A program made the translations under genes and the position numbers. A stretch of DNA of 64,000 nt, taken from positions 368,644,271 to 368,708,270 of the forward strand of contig NC_080672.1 in NCBI RefSeq assembly GCF_030247195.1, written 5' to 3'. Every line of letters begins with the position of its first letter. The first letter of the stretch is position 1. The stretch is from Topomyia yanbarensis (lineage: Eukaryota > Arthropoda > Insecta > Diptera > Culicidae). The notes under the pieces were generated by a model. The model did no database searches, had not been told where the DNA came from, and worked only from the letters and a program-made list of their open reading frames with translations. Positions 1-9,585 of this stretch are shown here, piece by piece.

Positions 1-165
1 AGCACTGACATGAAACCCCTGTTTCTGATTACCACTATGGCTATGAACCCAATAAAACCATCCAAGACAATAAACAACAACAAAAACGAATGTCCAGAAA
101 ACCTCCCACGGTATGACAGCAGGAATCCAATGGATCGATCCCTGGTTCCAGTCGCCACACGGTAT
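1..165 (-). CDS. Possible exon fragment, hydrophobic (unrecognised)
   Basis: On the minus strand a frame stays open for 55 codons from 165 to the window edge. It contains one strongly hydrophobic, aromatic stretch (about residues 19-35, WEVFWTFVFVVVYCLGWFYW) that would make a membrane segment, followed by a polar stretch. An in-frame TAG lies at 168-166; since it reads CTAG/ATACCG, the open part could begin at a splice acceptor, although the pyrimidine tract is poor. The base composition is richer in G and C than the DNA to its right. I do not recognise a family, and the frame is cut by the window edge. It could also be chance, so confidence is low. Confidence 0.22.
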   Translation of the reverse strand, partial: MPCGDWNQGSIHWIPAVIPWEVFWTFVFVVVYCLGWFYWVHSHSGNQKQGFHVSA

Positions 166-202
166 CTAGGCTGATTTGATCCACAACACCTACTAGTGGC
201 CT

Positions 203-406
203 CTATTCCCTCGCCAAGTTTTTAATGAAATAATTGAACAATATAATTACAAGAACAATCACTAAAAAGATAGAAGAAATAACTAGAACGGGCTCACCAG
301 TAATAAAGGTCCAAATTAATTTCACTCCGCTACCATCACTTGGAACTATACTATTCCAGTAGCGTAGACCCCTTCTCCTCTTACTCCTAGTTTCTTCAGT
401 CGTCAC
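203..406 (-). CDS. Possible small single-pass membrane protein or exon
   Basis: A minus-strand frame of about 67 codons has a basic N-terminal part (TRSKRRRGLRYW), a polar middle, then a classic transmembrane segment (VLVISSIFLVIVLVIILF), and ends with KNLARE and a TAG stop. The first in-frame candidate codon is GTG, with TAA three codons further upstream and no in-frame ATG. If it is real, it is probably an exon whose start lies elsewhere rather than a complete gene. It sits just upstream of the hydrophobic frame at 1-165 on the same strand, so the two may belong to one membrane-protein gene running off the left edge. I do not recognise the family. Confidence 0.27.
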   Translation of the reverse strand: MTTEETRSKRRRGLRYWNSIVPSDGSGVKLIWTFITGEPVLVISSIFLVIVLVIILFNYFIKNLARE

Positions 407-519
407 CGAAAGATATTTTTACTTTTACCACAAATCATTTTCCCGATAGTTAAAATTTTCACCGAAAAAAAAATTGACAACGACAAATTTTCACACCCGA
501 CGCACATGGTTACTACGAT

Positions 520-1209
520 CAGTGATGCCACAAGTGTAGATTTATCTAGAAAGGTACAAATTTTTGAATCATTTTTGGTACAGATTCTGTACGGTACAGA
601 TTACAGATTTTTGTAAAAGAGTACAGATTGGTGCAGATTTATTTACATGACAGCAAAGTAAAATAATTTAACCCTGCGATGCATCCCAGTAAACAGCAGA
701 TAAACGTTGAGTTAGGCAGCAGTAATGGCAAGAATCATAAGTGGAGCTGGTACTGATTAAGTTTGAACTGAAGCTGACTTTAGAATGCGATATGCGAGAA
801 ACCTGCTTCCAGCAAATCAAAGGGATAATGTCTAACGAAAGCCGAGCGAATCTTCTCGGAGTGCATACGTTTACTCTGACTTACTCCATTTAAATTCCTG
901 CAAGCAGGTTTATCGCATTTTATTGATATTACCAACCCAATCTCAGCTTCCCGCCGCCACTCTGTTGGCCACCTTTGGCTGCAAACAAAGTGGCAGCGGG
1001 AATTTGAGCTGGAGCTAATATTGACAAAACAACCGAGTCAGAATGTCTGGTTTGATTTCCCCGAATGAAAAATATTTATAAGAAAAATGATTTTTTTAAA
1101 CAACCTTGTTATTGTTTGGGTGCAGAATCCGGTACAGATTTTTAGATAGAAGAGTGCAGATAGAAAAGATTTTTCAACTCCCGGTGCAGATTTAATTGTG
1201 GCAACACTG
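520..1209. mobile_element. hAT-type MITE, 690 bp, 8-bp TSD
   Basis: The element begins CAGTGATGCCACAA and ends TTGTGGCAACACTG, an inverted pair with one mismatch. It is flanked on both sides by the identical 8-bp duplication ACTACGAT (512-519 and 1210-1217). CA-starting ends with 8-bp duplications are the hallmark of hAT transposons. No transposase frame is present, so the element is non-autonomous. Both ends contain short repeats related to GGTACAGATTT / GGTGCAGATTT. The middle has an internal hairpin-forming segment near 948-1005 (TTCCCGCCGCCACT against AGTGGCAGCGGGAA). Confidence 0.88.
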
Positions 1210-1479
1210 ACTACGATCAATCTCCAATAAAATATATCAAAACTTTAAAACAGCGAAATTTGACAGATAATAATTCTACATACATTAAAAACCTCGATTA
1301 CTAAGAAGAAATAAAATATAACGAAAATTTAATTAGGTAACAACCAACCAAAAATAGTTTTGTTTAAATCATGTATTCGAAAATCGTAAAAGGTTTTAAA
1401 ATATTTACAAATTATTAATTGAAATTCCAGGCAATATAAATCATTATATTTCAAAGTAGTTCAATGACGGCGCGGCACG

Positions 1480-3030
1480 TTGGTCGGAAACGCCAAAAAC
1501 GTGAACTTAATTCACTAGAGACCAAACCAGCGAATATATTCACAGGGTGTCTTTGGAGCAATTGTTCGTATGAATATTCCCCACAATCTGATAAAAATTT
1601 AAATTAGGCATGGCTTACTATGATCGAACTAAAAAAATTAGCTTTTTATGCTGACGAGGTGGAAAGTTGGTGTCTTCGACAAAGTCTTGAAAATGCTCGT
1701 AGTGAAGAATTTTGTCGAAGAACCTGAGCTTGTAGGACTAAAGGTTGTGGATTTATGAGGCGTTTTCTATGGATACACTCTTATATCTAGTTTCTTTAAA
1801 TATAACTTTTTCTATTGTGACTTTTCGTGGAAACAAAGTTCTGAATAAATGCAGGCATTAAAACCACATAATATTATTGAAGACTGTATGTAAAAATACT
1901 CATTTGTTACAAAGTTATTGAAGATTTTTACATTTTTTAACACCAACTTCGACTACGCATAAAAAAGAAAGATGCAAACCACAATGCATGAACAGGCACT
2001 TTTTCCACTGTCTAAACTATGCACAACACAGGTAAGAAGGTTTAGACCGTGGCACTCTAGAACCCTATGAATAGGGTAAGGATACTTTACCATGTTTTCT
2101 GATATTTTCCATGCAAAACAAGCGACAATTTTTTTTTTTCAATTTTTTCCGTAAAATTTAGTAATTGTTTTGTAAGCATTAAATTCATTATGATATGTGG
2201 GTTTGAGTATATATCAGTTTGGAATCTCCGACGATATTAAAAGCATCACATTTTTGCTCCCACGTTTATAAAATCGGCAATATTCAGGTATAAGTGAAAA
2301 TAATACTTGTAATAGAATATCAAACCAAAAATTACTAAAATCCGCGAAAAAAAAATATTTTTTTGGGTGATTTTTGTATTCTATATTAAGTAAAAAAATA
2401 TTAATTATAATTAAACATAAAAAGTATAAAAAATATGATAAAGTAACCTTATCCTATTTATAGTGTTCTTACCTTTAATGTGCATAGTCTAAATAGAGGA
2501 AACAGTGCCTGTTCGTGCATTTTGGTATGCACCTTTCTTTCTTATACATAGTCAAAGTTGGTATAAAAAATGTAAAAATCTTCAATAACTTTGAAACTAA
2601 TGAGTATTTTTACATACAGTCTTCAACAATTTTATGTGGTTTTTATACCTCCATATTTGTCTATAACATTATTTGCAATAAAAGTCACAATAGAAAAAGT
2701 TATATTAAAAAAACTAGATTTAAGGGGGTTGCCATAGAAAACGCCTGATAATAACCTTTAGTCCTACAACCTCTTCAACAAAATTCTTCACTACGAGCAT
2801 TTATAAAACTTTGTCGCACACACCAACTTTCTACCTCATCAGTATTAAAAGTTATTTTTTTTTAATTCGATCATAGTAAGCCATGCCTTATTTAATTTTT
2901 TACCAGATTGTGGGGAATATGCACACGAACAATTCCTCCATAGACACCCTGTGAATATATTCGATGGCTCGGCCTCTAGTGAATTAAGTTCACGATTTTG
3001 GCGTTTCCGACGATTGTGTGGTAAGCGTGA
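1480..3030. repeat. Long foldback element (arms about 600 bp)
   Basis: The sequence of about 1480-2100 returns in inverted form at about 2425-3030. Examples are GGAAACGCCAAAA...GTGAACTTAATTCAC on the left and GTGAATTAAGTTCAC...TTTTGGCGTTTCC on the right; other shared blocks are the CCCACAATCTG and ACACCAACTTTC motifs and the GCACTTTTTCC / GGAAACAGTGCC region. A spacer of about 320 bp of AT-rich sequence separates the arms. The arms differ by scattered substitutions and small indels, so this is an old inverted-repeat transposon. It encodes nothing recognisable. The right arm stops where a SINE starts. Confidence 0.8.
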
Positions 3031-3275
3031 CCGCCACTCATTCCAGTTGGTCTGGGTTCAATCCCAGCCGAAGTCGTTGAGATTTTTTTGGAGGTGAAAA
3101 AATCTGTGGTCACGTCTTCCTTCGGAAGGGAAGTAAAGCCGTTTGTCCCCGGTCCATGAGTTTGATGGACCGATATTTAGCCCAGATAGTAGAGTCACCT
3201 CTATAAGGCGTCGGTAATGAGGAAAGTAGAATCCAACTTCTATACTTACTAGCAAACATCCTCCTCCCGTGATAT
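3017..3275 (+). mobile_element. tRNA-derived SINE (family 1)
   Basis: The 5' part carries RNA polymerase III internal promoter boxes: an A box at 3019-3030 (TGGTAAGCGTGA) and a B box at 3055-3065 (GGTTCAATCCC), spaced as in a tRNA. A non-tRNA body of roughly 200 bp follows. It lies directly after the right arm of the preceding foldback. I did not see a clear target duplication, so the ends are approximate. Families of this kind are abundant in mosquitoes; I have not assigned a family name. Confidence 0.6.
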
Positions 3276-3277
3276 TT

Positions 3278-4031
3278 CGTCGCTATTGTACTATCTTATG
3301 ACAAGTGCCATATTGCACATTTCGAGAAAAACGATTTTTAAAATTTGAGATTGAATGTCTTGAAACTTATAAATGGTATAAACAATTCAAAGAAGACAAT
3401 TGATGCTTCTATCAATTCTGTACGAATCTCTCAAATAGGTTAACTATGTTTTTACTATAAATGTAAACAAAAGTCGCATTCCAACGTGTCATTGATGACA
3501 AAATTTATATGGCGTGCCATAATCGTGCATGGAAAATTTTCCATAGAAAAAAATTATCAATTATTTCTTAAAATAAACTTTTATTCAAATCTTTGGCTTC
3601 ATTTGGTCTATAAACAATTGATGAGATGTATTTTGAAGGAAATGAGTCAGGGAATCTAGAAAAAAAAAGTTATTTTTGGTTACAGTGTTGCCAAATATGC
3701 TATATTTCCAGTTTAAAACTTAAACTGCATTTTTCTCACAATTCGCGTATTTTTGTTTTGAAAATGATTATGCCATTGTGTTCCTCAGCTAGTTTTACAC
3801 ACAAAAACATATTATACATCAAGATAACTTGAGCCAATCCCCAGCAACAGTCATTTAAATAAAAAAAATAAAAAAATTCTCAGCACGTTTTTCACTATAT
3901 CTCAGTAATCAAGCAGAATGCCAAAATTCTGAAAACGCCACTTTGTAGATATCTTTTAGACAAGTAATGTGGCATATCTAACTCAGTTTACCCCAAAATG
4001 GAGTTTGTCATAAGATAGCACAATAGCGACG
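3278..4031. mobile_element. MITE with 27-bp terminal inverted repeats
   Basis: The first 27 bases (starting CGTCGCTATTGT) return inverted at 4005-4031 (ending ACAATAGCGACG) with one mismatch. The 754-bp element is AT-rich and has no transposase frame. The flanks both contain ATTT, but I could not fix the target duplication, so the superfamily is not assigned. Confidence 0.7.
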
Positions 4032-4067
4032 ATTTTTGGAGTGTGCAGTAGCGTATACGGCCTCTCC

Positions 4068-5440
4068 CCGTTTGGCGAAAGGGCCGTTTGTCAGAATGCC
4101 GTTTGACCGAAATGTTTGACCGAGTGCCGTTTGGCTGAATTCTATGAGACTGAGTGCAGTTTAGCCAAATAGTTTTTTGACGAAATTATCCATACCTTTA
4201 TATGAGATATTTGCTAATGTCCAACGGAATAATAGACTTATGGTATTCATATTATTCAATAAAGTTTACAAATACTTTGTATCTCGCAAATTCAGCGAAG
4301 AACCGTTTTTATTAGCCCCTGATTTTATCAGCTTTTTCATCCGATTTTGTCAGTCAATCAGGGTTATGAGGCTTTGTCGAGAGATTAAAGAATATTTTTA
4401 CAGCTTCAGTTTATTATAAAGAAATAAACAAATATGTTTTGTCATTGTTCCCATTTGTCAGCCTAACATAAACCAAGAGGACTGATAAAAACGGGTCTTC
4501 GCTGTAATGAAAAAATAGGTCTGATTGCGCTGAGGTATGATGTTGCTCTTATAATCCATAAGATGAACTCTTATCTCAGATGAATCGACTTCAATAATAC
4601 CTACGCAAAAGTTTGGGAACTACTTGTACAAGGCGCGGTACAGTCAAATACCATTAGACATTTTGCACATATTCAAATCAAAACATTCCTAAATTGTGAT
4701 GGATTTCTCGTGTCTTGTAATACAGCAACAGTAGTGTTTTCTTCACAACACATCGACAGAAGGTCATAAAGTTACCATTGTTTTTTTATTTATTTACTTT
4801 ATTTCGATTATAGAGGATTAAGGTTATTCGCCTTTTCGGGTTAGAAAAATTTCTTAAGAAAAATCTCTAACCCTATGTGCGGGGTTGGGATTCGAACCCA
4901 GGTGAGCAGCGTACAAGGCAATAGATTTACCAAACCAACTACGCTATGCCCGTCCCCAATTACCATAGAATTCTTTCGCCTTGCATTAGCTAGTCATAAC
5001 AATATACTGAAACCAGCCTACGAAGCATCCGTGGAATCACCCTGAATTTTTCATATATGCTAAAAATTGATTGCGAAACTTATTTAAAGTTTAAAACCTA
5101 AATATAGGATAAATACCGTAGTACTGCTCCGAACAGCGTCGCTATACACGAAGGGATAATCATTATATTATATATTCAATTAAGCAGTACATCAGTGAAA
5201 CGATACAAAGTATGTGTTCGAATAACGGAAAAAATTAATAAAATTGTAAAATTCGATAATATTGCCTTTGCTAAACTAGCATTCAGCCAAACGACATTCG
5301 GTCAAATTACCCTTTCGACCAAATGACCCTTTTGGTCTAACAGCTTTCGACCAAACGACCCATTCAGTCAAATGACGCATTCAGTCAAATGACCAATTTG
5401 GCAAAATGATATTCGGCAAAGTGGCATTCGTCCAATTTAC
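4068..5440. mobile_element. DNA element with clustered subterminal 'TTTGGCCGAA' repeats
   Basis: The left end (4068-4170) carries several short units of the form GCCGTTTGGCNGAA / CCGTTTGACCGAA. The right end (5276-5440) carries the opposite orientation (ATTCGGTCAAA, TTTCGACCAAACGACC, CATTCAGTCAAATGAC), at least eight units. This is an inverted-repeat element whose ends are built from degenerate short tandem repeats, a type I know from mosquito genomes. The interior is AT-rich and holds a SINE on the minus strand (4780-4959). A small fragment of the same repeat lies near 37480-37530. No protein is encoded. Confidence 0.62.
4780..4959 (-). mobile_element. tRNA-derived SINE (family 2), with TSD
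   Basis: Read on the minus strand, the element starts with a tRNA-like head containing an A box (TAGCGTAGTTGG) and a B box (GGTTCGAATCC, plus-strand position about 4888-4899). A body follows with CTAACCC...GGGTTAG inverted blocks, and it ends in an A/T-rich tail (AAATAAAGTAAATAAATAAA). The flanks share TTACCAT (about 4772-4778 and 4960-4966), which fits a target-site duplication. A second copy of the family lies on the plus strand at 34692-34812. Confidence 0.78.
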
Positions 5441-5863
5441 CTGTAACCTGGTTCTGAATGCTGGTGTTGAGCTTCATTTATACCTACTCGACCCAAGAAA
5501 ATCTCACAGCAGAAAAAGTGACACTGGTTATTTGGTATTGATTAGAACCAAAGGTTTGTGCGTTTATAAAACTATAAAACGTTTTGCACAAAACTGAAAC
5601 TGAACCGATTTTTTCGTACTTCAAGAAATATATACCAAATAGGACAAATATAGACACATTTCGTCGTGTTCTTGGTACTTCGATTTCAACTTACAGAATT
5701 AAAAAAAAAAGTTTGGAACACAGTTTTTTCTTCGAGTCCATTGAACTTTCTTGATTTTTGAACTAATTACAAATTACGAATGATTTAGTTTAGTTTAGTT
5801 TCCAGCACCCCTTATCAACATCAAATTTGCAACTCTCTTTCGACACACAAAAATCAAACTCAC
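5441..5863. other. Unassigned AT-rich DNA downstream of splicing-factor exon
   Basis: I see no gene here. On the minus strand this is the start of the intron that follows the exon ending at 5864. No acceptor plus coding block continuing the Tat-SF1-like protein could be found, so the next exon is probably further away or outside the window. Confidence 0.5.
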
Positions 5864-6187
5864 CTATATTTTGTCCTCCCGTCCCAAATCTCCGCCGTCA
5901 GCTTGCGCTGACCAAAGAATCGCCCATGCATCAGCTTCACCACCAGATCCGCTTCCTCCGGGTCACTCATCGTAACCTGGGCCACTCCCTCCGGGTGCCG
6001 ATCGAACAGCACAACCCGCCGGCAGGATCCGCACTTGTTGGCCTCCTCCCGCAGATCGTTCTGGTACTCGAGCAGCAGATGAACTTCCCGATCGAACAGC
6101 TCCGGCTCGAACAGATTCTTGATGATGACGATCCGTTCGTGCTTGGAGCGTTCACCTCGCATCTTCTCCGGGCGCCAGTCGAAAAGT
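5864..6187 (-). CDS. barc: Tat-SF1/CUS2-like splicing factor, exon with linker and UHM (RRM2)
   Basis: This 324-bp exon is bordered on the minus strand by an acceptor (TTTTTTTCGCAG/ACTTTTCG, AG at 6189-6188) and a canonical donor (ATAG/GTGAGT from 5863). It encodes about 107 residues. LFDWRPEK, a signature of the Tat-SF1 inter-RRM linker, comes first. A complete second RRM follows, with HERIVIIKNLF as strand 1, LLFDRHPEGVAQV-like core strands, and GRFFGQRKL near the end. The R-F-F in that loop matches the Arg-X-Phe motif of U2AF-homology motifs (UHMs), which in this family bind tryptophan ligand motifs of SF3B1. The family acts in the nucleus with U2 snRNP during branch-site recognition and in transcription-coupled splicing. 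The phase fits the upstream exon exactly (two bases plus one). The acidic C-terminal tail and the end of the gene were not found. Drosophila barc is given as orthologue from memory of the family. Confidence 0.9.
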
Positions 6188-6844
6188 CTGCGAAAAAAAT
6201 ATGAATATCATATTACATATATGTATACATGTACGATGAAAAACGGGTGGATTGCGTGTGGAAGTCTGCTGGGGTCTGCTGGAGAGTCATTAAAAAAATG
6301 GATAATCAACACGGTGCTCAAAATATGTTAAGTAGGTAGTTAATAGCAATAATATTTCCCCTGGTTTGTTTGCCTTCGCACCCCGGGAGGAAAAAGGTCG
6401 ACGAGTAGGATATATCTGTTTATCGAGTGAAATCTTCAGATAGTCTATCGACGGAGTATCTGCGCTACTCGCGCCGGCTTTGGTGTTTATGCTCGGCGTA
6501 GAGATTGAGTGTGAATTAAAAGTGCCTATATCTGAGAGTAGTCATGCTGAGATCACATCGTTTAGGGTTGAGATCTATGGCAATATAAGCGATAGAGTAA
6601 AATCTTGCAGTGCGATATATCCGCTAATTCATGGTGCTGCTGGCTTCGCACTACTAAAGAGGGCTAATGAAGTGTTGCGTCGAGAGGTTTCACGTCAAAT
6701 TAATGTCATGTCATCCTGAGCACGGCAGCTTATTACCAGTTTCGTCGAACAATAATCAAGTCACGTTCATAATCGAGTTTTCAGGTCAACATAACCCACT
6801 TCCGCGGGCAATATCACAGAGTTCTCTAACAAAGCGATACTTAC
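6188..6844 (-). other. barc: Intron of the Tat-SF1-like gene (657 bp)
   Basis: This intron runs from the donor GTAAGT (6844-6839) to the acceptor CAG (AG at 6189-6188), read on the minus strand. The splice leaves codon TC/A (Ser) split 2+1 and keeps the frame open. I see no repeat element or RNA gene in it. Confidence 0.85.
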
Positions 6845-7011
6845 GACTCCTGCATTTTGCGCATCTTCTCCTTTTCCCTTTTCCGGATCTTCGGCTTCAA
6901 CGACGGGTTGTATTCGCCCTTGAGCTGGAACTCGGCCCGCTGGACACGAATTTTGTGACCCCGAATGTCATAATTGTCCAAAATTTCGAGCGCCAGGTCT
7001 ACCGACTCAAT
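6845..7011 (-). CDS. barc: Tat-SF1/CUS2-like splicing factor, exon with end of RRM1
   Basis: This 167-bp exon begins after the acceptor TTCTCGAACAG (AG at 7013-7012) and ends at the donor AGTC/GTAAGT (GT at 6844-6843). It encodes ESVDLALEILDNYDIRGHKI and RVQRAEFQLKGEY, which are the last helix and last strand of the first RRM. A lysine/arginine-rich linker (KPKIRKREKEKMRKMQE) follows and continues into the next exon. This matches the Tat-SF1 family in order and spacing. The start of RRM1 and the N-terminus must lie upstream on the minus strand (higher coordinates) and were not recognised in this window, so a very long intron is likely. The acceptor position is the best of several AGs, chosen because it keeps the RRM alignment. 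Confidence 0.87.
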
Positions 7012-7937
7012 CTGTTCGAGAATGGAAGAGAACGTGCAAAAATAAATGAAAAGAGTTTTAATTAGTAAATTCAACGCTTTTCCTGCCCCGAAGCCAGCCT
7101 GCGAGGTTTCCACGCGAGGACCACACAAACGGCTCCGGACGAATCGTAAGACAAAACGAAAGGGCGACTAACGAAGTTAATTAAGGTACCCTCAAATTGT
7201 CAATTTGGTGGTCTACCAACTGCCGGTCATTGTGCCGTGAAACAAAAGCCCAAAACAAAAGCTCGAAAGAAAGGAAAAAAAACAACTGACTGACTGACTG
7301 ACTGACTCCAACCGTATAAGTGTTTGCTAATCAATTTGCCACGCTTTGATCCCGAAATTACAGCATCATCGCGAAGAACGAGGTGGCATTACTGGGCCTC
7401 ACGATAACGCAATGCGGGCCAACCGGCTGAGCAGGGGCGGAGATGTGCACAGCCTACGGCGATGGCGGCAACGGCAGCGGCTGCATTAACATGGGAAGGT
7501 TCGCATCATGGAAAGGGAAAAGAGTACACTTAAGTGTAGCTTAAATATTGGTTCTTCGCAGCAGCTCCACACCGCGCTCATCTCATTCAGTGTTAGCGGC
7601 TGGTGTACGACTGTAGACGGCGTCTCGTCAAGCACGTGACACACTGGCCGAGTGGAAGAGTGGCTTAGGGTGGGTATTAGTTGGGCTTCCGTTTCGATGA
7701 TTCGTTTCGCACGAAACTTTGCCGATGCAATGTCGGAGGTTTGATTAGTGAACAATTTCTACTGTAGAAGTGGAAAATGATTTGTTTACACTTTGCACTC
7801 CCTGAGGAGAATTTTTTGGAGAAAACATATTTTCCTCCTCTAAGAAAAAAAACTACGTTAAACCAAACTACCTACAAATAAATTAGTTATGGAATTTGCT
7901 TTTCGATTTCATTTCATCAGTATCCGACACTAACTTA
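7012..7937. other. Low-repeat DNA with (ACTG)n microsatellite, probable intron
   Basis: This stretch is richer in G and C than its surroundings and has no recognisable transposon. It includes about six ACTG units at 7285-7307. On the minus strand it would be intron upstream of the RRM1 exon. No coding segment resembling the start of RRM1 was seen. Confidence 0.45.
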
Positions 7938-7945
7938 GTGCCAGT

Positions 7946-8252
7946 CAAGGGGTGAGTCGCTTAGCACAAATCGAATTGTGCTCACAAACAAACAGCGTGG
8001 TAGCTCGTGCCGCAATGTACCACGATGTGCCACGGTGTGCCACGCTGTGCCATGGAGTTCAGTAAAACAAAAGCAATGGTTGCTATGATTATTCAACTAC
8101 ACTTTGTTGACAGTTTTCGAGTTGTCAGAAGTGTGCCTCATTGTGCCACACATTGTGGTAACTGTGGTATTACTGTGAATCGTAATCTTATATCGTGTTA
8201 TTGTAGGTGATATACTGTGCATAGCACATTGTTCTAAGCGACTCACCCCTTG
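7946..8252. mobile_element. hAT MITE 'CAAGGGGTGAGTCGCTTAG', copy 1
   Basis: The 307-bp element begins CAAGGGGTGAGTCGCTTAG and ends with the inverse. It is flanked by the perfect 8-bp duplication GTGCCAGT (7938-7945 and 8253-8260), which is diagnostic of hAT transposition. The interior has repeated TGTGCCAC/GTGGCAC words that can pair with each other. It encodes no transposase. A second copy in the opposite orientation lies 432 bp to the right. Confidence 0.93.
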
Positions 8253-8684
8253 GTGCCAGTACTAAGCACCAAGTCGAACTCCAACGACGCAGATATAATT
8301 TGTGTTTCTTGCGGGACATCACGCTCCACTAGAGGTTTGCTCAGAAACACAAACTTTGGTTCCGTTTTTTGGAGCCAGCTTCAATTCAACGCTAGCTTAG
8401 TCCTGGCATTAAGTTTCAGATTCTGATGAGACGACGTCGAAACGCAAATTTTGGATTTTTGTTAGCCCTGTTCTTCGCATTTCAATAGCTTCAATTTTGT
8501 AATATCGCTTTCACAGAAATATTTTTTTCCAAATAAATATCAACTGTGTCATAACCGTATTTAGGATTAGAGGAATTAGTAAGATTAAATACGAGGAAAA
8601 CAGTTAACTGAATTATTAGAATAATTGAGAGGCTGAGAGCCAGAGTGGGTTAAAATTTTACTAAGAGCAAAAGTGGCTTAAAAT

Positions 8685-8992
8685 CAAGGGGTGAGTCGCT
8701 TAGAACAATGTGCCATATACACTGTATCACCTAGTATAACACGATATAAGATTGTGATTCACAGTAATACACAATCATTTCACTCGTTACCACAATGTGT
8801 GGCACAATGAGGCACACTTTTGACAACTCAAAAACTGTAAACAAAGTGTAGTTCAATAATCATAGCAATCATTGCTTTTGTTTTACTGAGCACCATGGCA
8901 CAGCGTGGCACATCGTGGCACATTGCGGCACAAGCTGCCACGCTGTTTGTTTGTGAGCACAATTCGATTTGTGCTAAGCGACTCACCCCTTG
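8685..8992. mobile_element. hAT MITE 'CAAGGGGTGAGTCGCTTAG', copy 2 (inverted)
   Basis: This is the same family as 7946-8252 in the opposite orientation, 308 bp. It has the same ends but an independent perfect 8-bp duplication, CTTAAAAT (8677-8684 and 8993-9000). The different target sequences show two separate insertions rather than a local duplication. Confidence 0.93.
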
Positions 8993-9248
8993 CTTAAAAT
9001 ATTCTGTTAGATCAGAAATGGTATATTTATCACAACTTCAGGCAAAAGTGGGTAAACTATTAAGGGGGGGGGGGGGGGGGGGGTAAGGGATTCAGCGTGA
9101 AAAAAACACTTTCTTCGCAAATTGTTTTAGAACTTTGCGTGAAGCAAATTGATCAAAAATTTTATACATTATAGTATATCATTTCAATAATTTTTCTATG
9201 CAAAAATTTTGACAAACGACTCGGTGGCGAAGCTTTCTGGTCTCTGGA

Positions 9249-9585
9249 AAAACATGATTTGCGGTATTACTTGCCATTCCTAAACTACTAAACTGACTTC
9301 TTTCAAACTTTGCATACACATTCTATGCAAAAAATACCTAACCCGTACGCTGAGTTTATGAGATAAATTTTCAATTAAGAGGATACTTTACTCATTTTTA
9401 ATAAAAACACGATTTTTCACGAAAAATTCCGCCATTTTATGAGTAAATGCCCCCTTAAATGAAAAATTATCTCAAAAACTCAACATGCGAGTTGGGTATT
9501 TTTTTACATAGAATGTGTATGGAAAGTTTGAAAGAAGTCGGTTAAGTACTTTTTGAATGGCAGGTACCACCGCAAATCATGTTTT
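9249..9585. repeat. Inverted-repeat element (arms ~140 bp)
   Basis: The left arm (about 9249-9392) contains ACATGATTTGCGGT, GACTTCTTTCAAACTTT and ACACATTCTATG. It returns inverted in 9446-9585 as CATAGAATGTGT, AAAGTTTGAAAGAAGTC and ACCGCAAATCATGT. The spacer is short. It lies between the left end of the TTAA composite and the first copy of repeat A. Confidence 0.7.

Noticed and set aside
5827..6204. 125-codon plus-strand frame over the splicing-factor exon
   Set aside because: It is the antisense shadow of the UHM exon, whose splice sites and domain are clear on the minus strand.
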